This document shows positions 22,501 through 34,268 of a DNA stretch of 64,000 bases, piece by piece. Each line of letters opens with the position of its first letter. The first letter of the stretch is position 1. This DNA comes from Torreya grandis (lineage: Eukaryota; Streptophyta; Pinopsida; Cupressales; Taxaceae), in NCBI GenBank assembly GCA_037957365.1, contig JARHVA010007802.1, positions 1-64,000 on the forward strand. The letters run 5' to 3'. The position numbers and the translations under genes were made by a program. The notes under the pieces were generated by a model. That model saw only the letters and a list, made by a program, of their open reading frames with translations, was not told the origin of the DNA and made no database searches.

Positions 22501-23600
22501 CCCAAGTCCTTTTACATCATGCAACATGACATAGTGACCCAATGACATTGTCCTTCCTCTATCCAAAAATCCTTCATTAGTAAAAGATAAATCCACACCT
22601 TCCCCTACCAATGAAGCATCCACCATTTCATCCATACCTTCCACCCAAATCCCCATAGTGGACCCTTAGGAATCAACCTTCCAACATCTTTCATTAAGGG
22701 AGTATCACCTTTTGACACTAGACACCCTTCCTACCCCTCAAAAGTATGGGAATATTGACCAAAAACCTAGTTATGACCCCAATATTGGAGTCATTATTAT
22801 TTTTAGTCCCTCAACTTGTCAAACCAAGTTCATCTATGAGGGACTTGATAAACCCCTTAACAATTCTATCATTTCTTTCTCACCTTGACCATTTACCTGC
22901 AATTTCTCCTATCTAGATAAATTAGATTTTGATAATACATACCTTTATAGGTATTCTTGGAGAGGATTTGGTCTAGGTTGATATGAACATGGTCCACATG
23001 AGTTACTTTCAATCAAAACCCAAAAACCGCATAAAAATCATGGCCTCAATTTCATGCCACCTAAAAAGCAAACCAACCCACCTTCCTTTACTATCACTGA
23101 CGAGGAGAGTCCATCCTCACCTTCCACTCCACCATAGATAAATAAATATTCTAAAGTAATACCCCCTAATTTTTTCATAAACATGATTAGCCTTAAACCC
23201 TTGACTTATCAAAAGGATGGGGCGACCATGACTATTCTTCTATCCCATCCTAAAATGGTAGCAGATGACTCTCCTACCATGAATACAATTTGGTGTCATG
23301 ATGATGATTCCATTTTGGCCTATTTAGGTGCAATAAATTATTTTATCCACAAATATCTTCCTCTTAAGACCTCAAACATGTTGAATGAATCCACCATGGA
23401 TATCAACTTAGGCATTCTAGATAACCTGTGCATTGTCAAAATCAGCCAATTGCTAAATTTTGAGGAGCTTTAAGACTTCCCCTCCTTCCTACAAGATCAT
23501 AGCATAGCATTTTCTTGGTCTTATAGTGACATGCCAGGAATTGACTCCTCCATCTATACCCACAACATAGTCATTAACTATGATGCCAAGCCCTTTTAGG
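22501..23600 (+). other. Gy-C protease-RT linker
   Basis: Coding-like remnant with stops. One open piece (23183-23473) reads DDSPTMNTIWCHDDD and NESTMDINLGILDN. Tat elements have a linker here, but I recognise no catalytic domain. Confidence 0.4.
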
Positions 23601-24260
23601 CAGAAAATTTGATGAATCCACCCTCACACAACCCTTCTCATCAAAGAAGATCTTCAACATCTCCTACCCATCAGTTTCATTCAACCCATTAATTATCACA
23701 AATGGGTCTTCAACATCATACTTGTCACAAAAACCATAGGGGGGCTTCATATTTTTATAGACTTTCATGACCTTAACCTTTCGTTCCTAAAGGATGACTT
23801 TCCTTTACCAACATTGACTATATTTTTGACCTTGCAGTCGGACATGAGATATTATCTCTTATGGAAATATTCTTGGGATAAAATTAGATCTTAATTACCC
23901 ATAAATATCAACACAAAACTACCTTTATCAACCCATGGTGAAATTTATACTATAGGGTCATGCTATATGACCTACATCTTCCATAACCTTATTCACAAAA
24001 TCATATAAGACTATGTCAACGACCTTCTTGGTAATTAAAAATGACATAAAGATAATTTGGTAATTCTTAATATTTTATTTGAGTGACTCATCCATTATCA
24101 TGTGCACCTTAACCCCCAAAAGTGTATTTTTGGGGTCTTATCAAAAAAATATCATTGGATTTATCATCTCCATTTATGTAATCAAAGTCAATCTTGACGA
24201 AATAAAATCAATCCTCGACATGCCTCCTCCCGCCCACCTCAAGAAAATTCATAGCTTGTA
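23601..24260 (+). pseudogene. Gy-C reverse transcriptase
   Basis: Conserved gypsy RT blocks survive across three frames. KDDFPLP lies at about 23788. The AGHEMLSxMD-like block is present as VGHEILSLMEIF (about 23840). The active-site box at 24012-24023 reads YVND instead of YVDD (GAT to AAC-type change), preceded by HKII-stop-D. HLNPQKCIFGVLSKK lies near 24105-24150. Then come IISIYVIKVNLDEIKSILDM and PPPAHLKKIHSL, the thumb/connection typical of Tat elements. Would copy element RNA into DNA; now dead. Confidence 0.85.
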
Positions 24261-24960
24261 GGGGAAGCTCCAATCCACTTGTCACTTTATCTCTTAGCTT
24301 TTGGATTAATGCCAACCCTTCCATCACCTTATGAAGAAGGAAGTATCTTTTAAGTGGAATAATGATTATTAAAAATATTTTGATTCACTTAAAGAGTACC
24401 TTCTATCTCCACCCATACTCATTCCTTCCAAGGAAAATCAAACTTTTTACCTTTATATCTCTACCACTGATCACTCCTTAGGGGAAATGTTGGCTCATTA
24501 GGATGAGAATCATAAAGAGAAATCCATCTACTACATTAGTCATACACTTGTAAAGTATGAGACTTGTACACACATACTGAGAAACTTTTCCTACCCTTGG
24601 TCTTCATGGCCACCAAACTTCACCACTACCTTCTCAACCACAAGACCTCTATTATAACCAATACCAACCCAATCAAGTATATGCACTCCAAGCCATACCA
24701 AAACTAATATATGGCCAAGTGCCTCATGCTTTTAGATAAGTTTAACCTTGAGTTCTTTCATTAGAAGTTAATTAAAGGACAAGTCATTTATAACCAATTA
24801 GCTAAAGCACCATTAACATACAACCAACCTCTTCTTCTTGAGTTTCCAGATGAGTCCATCATAACCCTCTCTCAGGTAGACTTCACCTATCAAGTGACAT
24901 GTTATTCAATAGATCAAAATGTCAACATGGTGGAGGAGTTAGAATCCTCCTTATCCCTAT
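24261..24960 (+). pseudogene. Gy-C RNase H (first, gypsy type)
   Basis: After the RT connection, HSLGEMLAH then DENHKEKSIYYISHTLVK (about 24475-24550) is the family block LGAxLAQxDExGxExxIYYxSRxL. It degrades the RNA strand during reverse transcription. Several stops and a frameshift. Confidence 0.75.
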
Positions 24961-25180
24961 TCATGGTGAGACTCTTCCTTTATCATTTAATCTATATTTT
25001 TAATGTACCAATAATATGATTGCGTATGAAGCTCTAGTGATAGGTCTCCAAACTGCATTGGCCTTGGGAGTCAAAATGATCAACATTTTTGATGACTCTC
25101 AACTCATGTTCAATAAAATAAATGACTCTTATAAATGTAAGATTGATGTTTTGAAATATTAAAAATAATTATATGAATTA
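24961..25180 (+). pseudogene. Gy-C second, archaeal-type RNase H (aRNH)
   Basis: CTNNMIAYEALVIGLQTALA at 25005-25065, then GVKMINIFDDSQLMFNKI. This is the CTNNxAEYEALIxGLxxALxxG...GDSQLV signature of the extra RNase H carried by Tat elements, with AEYEA now AYEA preceded by I and GDSQ now DDSQ. It identifies the lineage more firmly than any other block here. The upstream part (strand with the first catalytic aspartate) is decayed. Confidence 0.85.
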
Positions 25181-25480
25181 ATATTATCATTATTTAAACA
25201 CTATCATATCTAAACCACTCCATGATCTATGAAGAAGTTTGTCAATACAATGGTTTCTCTCACTTGCTAGATCCTATTTGTACCCTTTGACTCTAAGATA
25301 TCTATAATTATCCATCAACATACCAAGTCTTATTATGTCAAATTAGACTCTCCCACCATCTTCAATGTTGAAGAGACCCAACTTGACCTTTAGCATCAAT
25401 AGACCTTCAAGTATCTCAACCTTACTAGCATTCCTTTTGGTATTTCTAGGAATGCTCAAAAAGCATTTATTTAGAACACC

Positions 25481-26660
25481 TCATGTTATACCATAATGGG
25501 GGGAATTGTTTATAAATATGGATTTGATGGTATCCTCTTTCATTGAATAAATATTCATGAAGCCTCTCATGCTATTAGGGAAATGCATGATGGGATCTAT
25601 GAGGGAAACTTTAGTAGCCTCATCATCGCTAAATGCATCTTTTGTCTTGGCTATTATTGGCCCTACCTTAACTGAGATTGTTATGATTATGTGAAAAATT
25701 ACGTCAAATGTCAACAACACGCTAATTTACGTCATGCACCTAGCCATAATATTGAATTATCCAAGGATATTTGGCCCTTCTCATAATGGGGTTTAGATCT
25801 CATTAGAGAAATTAATCCCCATTCTTCATAGTGACATCATTCTATCATCGCTGTAATGGAATATTTCACCAAATTTTTAGAGGCTATTCCTCTCATCTCA
25901 ACCAAATATAAAAATATTATTGACTTTATCAACCATCACATCATCTATCATTTTAGTGTCCCTCATTAAATTATCATCGACAATGGCAAATATTTCAAAA
26001 AGAAACAAGTCTAAGGTCTTTATGACATGTTTGGTATCAAGTTAAGTTTCTCATGGCCCTATCATCCACAAGCTAATGGATAGGTGGAAGACTCTAACAT
26101 GACTCTCAATAACATGCTAACTAAAATGGTTAATACATATGGTCAAGATTGACACTTACATATCTCCTTTGCCCTAGGGGCCTATCATATTAGCATTTGA
26201 ACCCCTATAGGTGCTACCCCTTTCTCTCTAGTTTTTGGAGTAGAGTTTGCCTTGCCTCTTGAATTCCAAATTCCCTCTCTTCACATATCCCTACAAGATC
26301 TCATTTTTGAGAGCAATTATTATCAATAATGTTTATCCCAACTCGTGCTACTTGATGAATGTTGTTTATTATCACTCACTCATCTTCATGTCTATCAATA
26401 ATGAATCAAGTGTGCTTATAACAAACACATTAAAGTGCAAGAATTTAATATTAGATAACTCATCCTAAAGGAAAATCAACATGTCACCACTATGGAGAAA
26501 AAAAGTAGGGTAAATTTGATTTCAATTGGCTTGGAACTTACATCATAATGCACAAATATGGATCAAGAGCTTAACAGTTGTCCTCTCTTGAATGGAAACA
26601 AAAACCTAATCCCTCAATGCTTTACATCTACATGCTTTATTTTGTTAAACAAGATCTAAC
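25481..26660 (+). pseudogene. Gy-C integrase
   Basis: The zinc-binding half reads HEASHAIREMHDGIYEGNFS then YYWPYLN and CQQHANLRHAPS (about 25555-25745). The catalytic core keeps all three acidic residues in consistent spacing. D at 25796-25798 (WGLDLI), D at 25979-25981 (IIIDNGK) and E at 26087-26089 (VEDSNMTLNNML) give D-x60-D-x35-E. The C-terminal part, EFQIPSLHISLQD and later WLGTYIIMHKYGS in frame-shifted pieces, ends near 26650. About ten stops or shifts. Inserts element DNA into the host genome; not functional now. Confidence 0.88.
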
Positions 26661-28860
26661 TTACCTTTTTTCTAACTTAAGCTCATCCCTTATTTTATGG
26701 ACAACTTATTAAAGCTATATCATATGATTATTTGTTACAATATTAACCTAATATTGAATATGGGTACCATGGATCTACCCATGGCATGATCTTCATGGTA
26801 CTTTTCATCCCCTTATAAGATGGATTCCCATGGTCATTATCACTTAAAACCTTTTTTACCCATCATCAACCTTATTTTGATTTAGTTTTTCCTTCATAAA
26901 GGTGAACCTCTAAGCCTATATAAGCAACTCTATGTCATCAAAATAAAAAATCAAAAGCAAAATCAATCAAAAAATAATTAGTGGTCATTTGTAATATTCG
27001 TAGACTGTATCCTTGAAGGAAAACTACCAACACATATAAAAATTACTCAATATAAGATAGACTGCTCCCTTGAAGGACAGTAATCAAAAGCCTTAAATAG
27101 AGCTTACAAACTTGGACCACTCCCTTAAAGGATGGATGAGTAAAGCATTTGTCAAAGCGTAGAAATATCATGGGAGTTTCTTGCATTAATAAACTTCCCC
27201 CATCCCTCCAAGTAATAATAAAATATAAAAAGACTCATTATCAAAAATCACAAAATGCAAACTTAATTTTGGAAGCCACAATCAAATTTCATAAGTAGAC
27301 TTCCTACATTGATTAGTCTACACCTTATATGACATGGACTAGTTTATACTGGCTCTTTAGTGACCTATATAAGAGGTAAGCTAGTTTCCCAAGAAAGTTC
27401 CATTTTCATCCCCCTCCCCTTTATACACTCTATAAATAAGGTATTTTGAGATTAATTAACATTATGTGATCAAGACACTTTTTTAACCAACTAACAAACC
27501 TTAATGTGAAGCATTTTAAGGGTTTATGTTCATAAGCTAATCCAACTTCAATTTATTTTAGTCCTTGCCAAATAAAAAACATCATACCTTCTTCTTATTC
27601 TCTCATACTGGTTGATACATTCAGTAAGATGTTTATATTTTTATTGTCTTATCTTTATTTTCTCACATTTAGTTTCATTATCTAACCTACTCTATGTGTT
27701 TTAATATTACAACACCTTCATCAAAATAAATGCATTTAACCATTTGTTTTTACCTTATTTATTTAAATGTTTTTAACCATAAGAACATTTTAATGAATTA
27801 AACATCTCCTACAACAAACATCATCTAGTGATAAATCACATCAAATAAACCATATATCATATCTACCATAATTTAATCATGCATCAACAATAAATGAGAT
27901 ATTCACACATATCCACCACATGTCTAAATCTAGATGAGGAAGCATATGCTCATTAAATTTCAGCATGAACATAATAATCACTATCATCATAACATCCAAT
28001 AATAAACATTATCATCACATAACCATATCATGATCATATTTCATCACATCATAAATTATAATCATCATGAACCATGAACAATACATATAATCATGATGAA
28101 ATTATCGAATCTGCCAACATCGTCATCACATAACCATATCATAAATGTCATCATAACATCATCATCATCCTATCATTTATCACATCCATATAGCTGTGAT
28201 CCATAAATCATAAACATAACAATAATCACACCACATAATAGCCATGTCCAACAAAGCATAAGCATCATCATATCATAAATAACATCTATCAAATATCAAA
28301 TGATGTCATGCACATAAATTAAGTACCCATCACATCACATGCCTAGATAGGTGAGTCCAGATCAACCATCATATCGAATCATAAATAAGAAACATGAACA
28401 TCATAAAAATTAACCATAAACCATATACAATGATCATATCTATAAATTATGATCTCATAATCAACATGATGATCATATATACAGATAAGTACATATCTCT
28501 CAAAATATGTATACACCTCATTACATTGACTCGTAGCTCAATATCAAAATCATATGCTACATATAAAGTAAAATGTTTTATAACAAATCTAATCCCCTAG
28601 ATCACCACTACCTCTTGAAGCCTACCCTCTTACACCTACCTATCCTCTTACAAAGGCATCCCACTAACTTAGTGTCACATTACTAGCACCTCTTATGATC
28701 CTAACTCTATACTCTCCCCATCAAGGCTCATCTAGTAGATGCTTAAAGAACAAGGCCTCATAATACCACAAATATTCTACTATCACTACATATATCTACA
28801 TCAAGATAGTCCATGATGGTCCCATAGCTATTAGTACTCCTCTTCCTACCTGTCAGAGAG

Positions 28861-28862
<2 letters not shown>
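26661..28862 (+). other. Gy-C 3' non-coding region, first part
   Basis: No coding. Around 27010-27150 the word TCCCTTGAAGGA/TCCCTTAAAGGA recurs about three times, and also appears in Gy-A (9720-9810, minus). 27780-28600 is a CAT/ATC-rich stretch (repeated CATCATAA, ATCACATAA words) with no frame of interest. Confidence 0.6.

Positions 28863-28948
<86 letters not shown>
28863..28948. repeat. (TC)43 microsatellite
   Basis: Uninterrupted TC tract of 86 bp, preceded by GAGAGAATCTCTC so that the left edge is a small inverted repeat. Sits just past the 3' end of the minus-strand PMD remnant. Confidence 0.97.
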
Positions 28949-28951
<3 letters not shown>

Positions 28952-28959
28952 AATAGCCA

Positions 28960-30260
28960 CTTGACCCTATGTTGCATACCTCTCCTAGGTGATTATTACT
29001 AAAGATTCCTAAGCTATGGTTAGTTTTGCTCATGCCTAGTTCCTCTAAATGATTAGTGCTTGTACACACCCTCCCACCTGCTGACCACCTCCCATTGCAT
29101 CAACATCTATGTTTTACCAACCACCATCATCACCTCCAAAAATTTCATCATCATAGTGTGCCTAGTACCATGAAAAATATCCATGTATGACACCTACATC
29201 ATCCACATCAATCTTCACTGGTAAAAACTCTCAATCAATGCAATTGTGAACTAATTGTGGAGTAGGTAGTGGAAACTTTGCATCCTCCCTCCTATACTAG
29301 GAACACCTTGAGTATATCCTAAATGAGGTTGAATTATCTTTATACCCTATCAAAAAAAATAATCTCTATCTCATTATTTTGCCTTCCATAAATCCATTTG
29401 TAGTTTTGAAGTGATAGGGTATGTCTCACATAGTGTGCCCATCTTGAAAACCAAACATACAATCTCCAAATCACATCTCCCATAACCAAGGCATATAGTT
29501 GGTTCTTGTACTAGGATATGTTGTGTGCCCTTCCTCTTGGTCTTGAGAGGGCATAATCATCTTTCCACCTTATATATCTAACCCTAAAATCCTTTTGAAT
29601 AAAACCATCCAATGGTAGCCACATAGGTCTTAGTACCTAGAGCTTATAGGCCTAGTAATGGAGAATAAAATTGACACTAATTTTTTATCTCCTATGGGCA
29701 TAGAATCCCTAGAGTTATTGGTAAATTTGAACTAATAACATAGGAGCCCATGTAAACATTGTGCAACCTAACCACATACCAATGAGCACTCCCAAAAACA
29801 AGTGAACCTCCCACTACTAGAATCTAGAAATACATAATACATGACCAATATTATCATCATAGTAAATAGACACCTCATATATTTATCCCTCTGATATAGT
29901 AGTGTGTAGTAAAAGCCCCCTAAGTGTCACCTCACATACTCATGATCCTCTCCATATAAGAGCTCCATCTACCTATCTCTCTCCTCACCCTTAATGTGGT
30001 ATATTGGCTCACCTTGTATGGGTAGCCTCATGATTTTGTGGATATCCTCAAGAAAAATTATCATCTCACCTATTTAAATCAATAAGGTGTTAGTGGTAGG
30101 ATCCCATCTCTCAATGAGTGCCAATAACATCATTGTATCTTGAGGTACGTGCTAGTAGTACCTCATACCTCCAAGGCCCACATCATCCTATACTCCTAAT
30201 CAACATTAGTCATCCATAATTGTACCTTATCTATTATTTAGGGCACTTGGTCTTTCATTT
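28960..30260 (-). pseudogene. plant mobile domain (PMD) remnant, antisense in Gy-C
   Basis: Minus-strand reading gives LLALIERWDPTTNTLLI, a stop, then IGEMIIFLEDIHKIMRLPIQ and GEPIYHIKG (about 30165 down to 29990). This is the PMD signature ALxERWxPETxTFxLPxGEMTxTLxDVxxLLxLPVxG of MAIN/MAIL1-type proteins and of PMD copies in transposons. Weaker traces follow to about 28960, with stops and shifts. PMD proteins in Arabidopsis help silence transposons and maintain genome stability; what a transposon-borne copy does is unknown. It lies between integrase and the 3' LTR in the opposite direction to the element. Gy-D has the same arrangement. Confidence 0.82.
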
Positions 30261-32306
30261 GTATATGCTCCCATGCCTACAAGGTTCAAAACTAGTGCCT
30301 TAGTTTACCTAATTTAGCATATTTTTCCTACAAATTTTAGCACTTACCCCTACCCCCTATTTTAAAATACTCACCTCATTAACAATAACTCTACCTCATT
30401 CGACATATACATAAGACATGCCTATCTTATCAACTATTTTACCTATCTTATCTACATCACTAAAATTACCCTAAACCATTGACTTCAACCATCAACTACT
30501 ACCCTCAACCAATACCTAAAAAATCCAACCAAAATCTTAAAATTAACCTTTAATCTACACTCAACAAAATACACCCTTCACCTATTACTTAATACTTATT
30601 CACCTAATCTACCTATTACTCACCTAATCACACCTACCAAACTAATCATTTCTTTCATTTTATCTTCCAACTACCTTCACTATACATGTACCCACTAACC
30701 TAAACAACATTATTAAACCCTCCTACCATTACTCTATCTCATCATTCAACCTTCTTGAGTTATACCCTTTATCTTAACCACTAACCATAACCCTAACCCC
30801 TTAACCTTTCAAAACTACCATTCAAATTAAAACCTTATCCATTACCCAAGCCTTTCAATTAAAACTTCTATCCCACCTTTTTAACAAATTCCAAACTATC
30901 GACAATCAAAGGTTGATCGATGATAGTTCTTTTTGAAACCATCACCAATCAATCATCAATCACTGATGATCAAGTAGTTCACCATTAATGGTGACCATAA
31001 TGGTCATTTGGAGTTCACCTATTGACCACCACTAGTCAATAAAAACTGATGATGGTCACTGTGTAGTGACTGCTAATGATCCTCAAGCCCTTGGGCTTAA
31101 CCAAACTCTCTCACAATATAATAAAATGCTAAAAAAACCTACACATACCCATCCTAACATCAAGTACCTATTCAAATATCCTATTTCATACCTAATTCTC
31201 ACCCACCAATAACCAAAACAAAACCCTAAATTTAGTCCTAGATCAACCATACCCATAATCAAACAAATAACAATAAAAATAAACAAATTCAAGTCTCGAT
31301 ATACCAAATTAATAATAAAATCTACTTCATTTTTTGATTACCATCATGGAGGTACCCTAGGATCCACTTCCTAACCTCACACTCTCCCTCATTCCTTTTG
31401 CATCCTTGATCACTCAGTCAACTCAATAAATACCCCACTCAATTACTCAACCAACACTACCAAACCACCACCAAATTTTCTTGCTCAAGTCATACAGTAG
31501 TTGTCAAGGGTCTAAATTTTAAATGACCAAATAAACCCTCAATGGATATTTTGTCTATTCCTGTTTTGGGTTGATGTATAATTGATGATGGTCAGGATGA
31601 CAATTGATGTTCAACCTTGACCATCAATAGTTGACATGTTTTTTATTTTTACCTACCACCCATAGTTTTCCAAACACACTTTCATCATAAAAAAATCCAT
31701 TACCAAGCCACTAGAGATAACCTTCTCCAACAGCCATAACCAATGATATTAACCTCATCATGGGTCATTATAAATTAACTTATGTATGTTTTGTGATGAT
31801 CTTGCTTTGGTTCTTTAATTAACCACACTGACTAAATTGCCATCTTGAACAAATTTGAACTTACACTACCTTTTACACATAATCTACCAATTGTGTCTTT
31901 CTAAGATCACTTCTTACCTTGGATATTTACAAAAACACTAACCTTGCCTACGAGACTTGTGTTTACAAGTGTAACCTAACCACCATGCCTAAATGTGGTC
32001 ACATGGTCCACTTGTCACTTATACTTCTAGTGTTAACCTTATTTTTACCAACCATGACAACCTAGTCAATATGTGATCTTGCTTATCACACTTCTTCATA
32101 CCTTATGTGCATGTTTTCACTTTAGTGCCAAACCTATCACTAACTTACCCACTCATCAAACCCACACCTAATTCTATTTTACCTCATCACTTCCTAGTTT
32201 GAGGGGGAACACCTCCTCTGATGCTTAGGTTAACTTAACCTTTGACCTGTAATATGTTTTTGTTTTTTAACTTACTAATACAAACTTCATAACAAAAATG
32301 GGTAAA
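30261..32306. other. Gy-C 3' non-coding region, last part
   Basis: Very C/A-rich on the plus strand. 30900-31060 and 31560-31640 hold clusters of GATGATGGTCA, ATCGATGATAG and CACCATTAATGGTGACC, the same motif class as in the Gy-C LTRs. The stretch before the 3' LTR (AAAAATGGGTAAA, 32294-32306) is the candidate polypurine tract. Confidence 0.5.
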
Positions 32307-33701
32307 TGTAGACACTATAAAACTACACACCATGGTTTTAGATGTTAACTAAACCTTAGACCACCTTGAGACCCCCTAGGGATGACTTCACAACCTTTTG
32401 ACCATAAGTCTAAGTCAAGATAATTAATTAGATAATGCACTTTTACCAACTTAACCTTTGACCTTTCGACCATCAAGGTCACCCTAACCACTGACAATTA
32501 GGCTCAACCATAGACAATCAGGTTTTAACCACTTGAATAGTTAAACTCTAGTACTAACTATAACTTGCTTTTTCATATTTATCTTATTTGATCTATGTGA
32601 AAAATCAATGCATGTTAAAGCTAAATTTAGACACCCTATTAAACCTCTTATTGAACCTATTGTTCCATCTCTCTCTTTCTTATATATAAAGGGAAGAGGA
32701 AGAGGTGAAAATGGGGGAGAATAGGAGCAATAATCATTAGAAAGAATCAATAATTATAAGATCTTTTTGTATTAGAACTTGTTTTATAGGTCTTCTTCTG
32801 ATGAATCTAGGAAAGCTTCCAGTGAGTGCAACAAAGATCAAAAGTGTTGCTACTCATCAATCATAACCAAGACACCATTACTCTACCAAAATTTACCTAG
32901 ACTCCACCAACAAGTTTTTCATCTAATTACCTCCACATTCTTTAGGCTATAAAGCTAAGTATCTATCTTTTATCAGATTTAATAATTAGTTTATCTATTT
33001 TATCTTCCATCCCACCTTCTAAAATCCATTTTTTAACCTCATCAACTAGCTTCTTGAACCAAACCAAAACCCACAATAACCATCAATGGTCACTCGACCA
33101 CCGATGGTCTATCCATAGCCATCGATAGTTACCCAACCATTGAAATTCACCCAACCACCAAAAGTTTCACCCCAACCATTGATGGTCATTATGTGAAAAT
33201 TTAAAAAACAAGTTAATTCCCCTATCAGACCCTAACCAAATCCCACTTTTTAACCTTCTACCTAAGCACAAAACATCATCCCATTTTCTAAACCTTATCT
33301 AATTTATTTTAAATTAATATTAAATTATTTATTACTATAACTAATCAAATTCATCTCTTTCAAGCACTTCTTGTATTTGATTTTAGTATCTTCTATTATT
33401 TATGCAAACAATTTATCTTTCATTTTTAGAGCTTGATTATTTGAAAGTGTGGATTGACAACCTCCAAGGAAGCTTGTGTTTCTTGGATCTATCTTTCTAG
33501 GTAATCCACCCTACTATCTAACTAATCAACCATTTATTTAGAAATTTATTATTTACAGGTCATTCCTCCCAAGGCAAAGAGGAGTATCTACAATTGTCTA
33601 GATCACATAGTGCAAACCAAATCCAAGTTCTACTAACCTCACCCTTCTTTTAAGTTTTATAACTTTCTTCTTGAGGAAATAAAAAAAGTTTAAATGAAAT
33701 A
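32307..33701 (+). repeat. Gy-C 3' LTR
   Basis: 1395 bp, TGTAGACACTA...AATA (decayed ACA). Clearly diverged from the 5' LTR by substitutions and small indels, so insertion is not recent. Followed by AATG and then Gy-B LTR sequence. Confidence 0.93.
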
Positions 33702-33705
33702 AATG

Positions 33706-34268
33706 TAACTAGATATATCATTTTGAATGTTTGATAATGAATTCCCTTCACCTAAAATAAAATAATTTCATACCTATCCTATGACTATTAACATGCTTTG
33801 TAATTTAAATTGCAAATATTAGTTCTCTTTAACTCAATGTGAAATATAATTCCTAAGTGATTGTTATATGTATTTGGATAGGCCTTGATATGCCTATATA
33901 TAGGAATATTTTTAATATTTACACTAACCAACCATGCTAAAAATTTGGGAGGGGTAAATTAAAAATGTATCAAATTTTAAAAGTTACCATTGGGGGTGCA
34001 GGGGACAAGGCCACACTACTGAATGAGGCTACACTTTGCCTCTATCTACCTAGTACATTCTTGTGCTAAAAGGATAAAGACTATTGTTGCTAAGTTGATA
34101 GGAATGTATAGCTAGATTAGATATGTTTGAATTATTTTATAAGAAATTTTAATAAATCAAATATAATATTAGATTTTCCCATATATATTTTAAGTAAATG
34201 TAATGGTGAATAGGCTAATTAAGGGTAAGGATGTCAATATCAAGCACATTCAAGAACTTGATGATTTA
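33706..34268 (-). repeat. Gy-B left (3') LTR, inner part
   Basis: Continuation of the LTR broken at 15977. Aligns with 51120-51632 over shared words such as TTGATAATGAATTC, TGTATTTGGATAGGCCTTGA and CAAGAACTT. Ends near 34268. Confidence 0.85.

Larger units (their letters stand above)
15978..33701 (+). mobile_element. Gy-C: Tat-type Ty3/gypsy element with antisense PMD
   Basis: 17,724 bp, with LTRs 15978-17384 and 32307-33701. AATG lies on both sides (15974-15977, 33702-33705). The matching position in the other Gy-B LTR (about 51115-51120) is uninterrupted, proving insertion. Order: leader, gag, Pro/Thr-rich spacer, second zinc knuckle, protease, RT, RNase H, archaeal-type RNase H, integrase (all plus, decayed), then 5.6 kb with a minus-strand PMD. 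Two RNase H domains before integrase define the Tat lineage (Ogre/Retand type), and large size fits. All frames are broken by stops and frameshifts. Confidence 0.93.
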
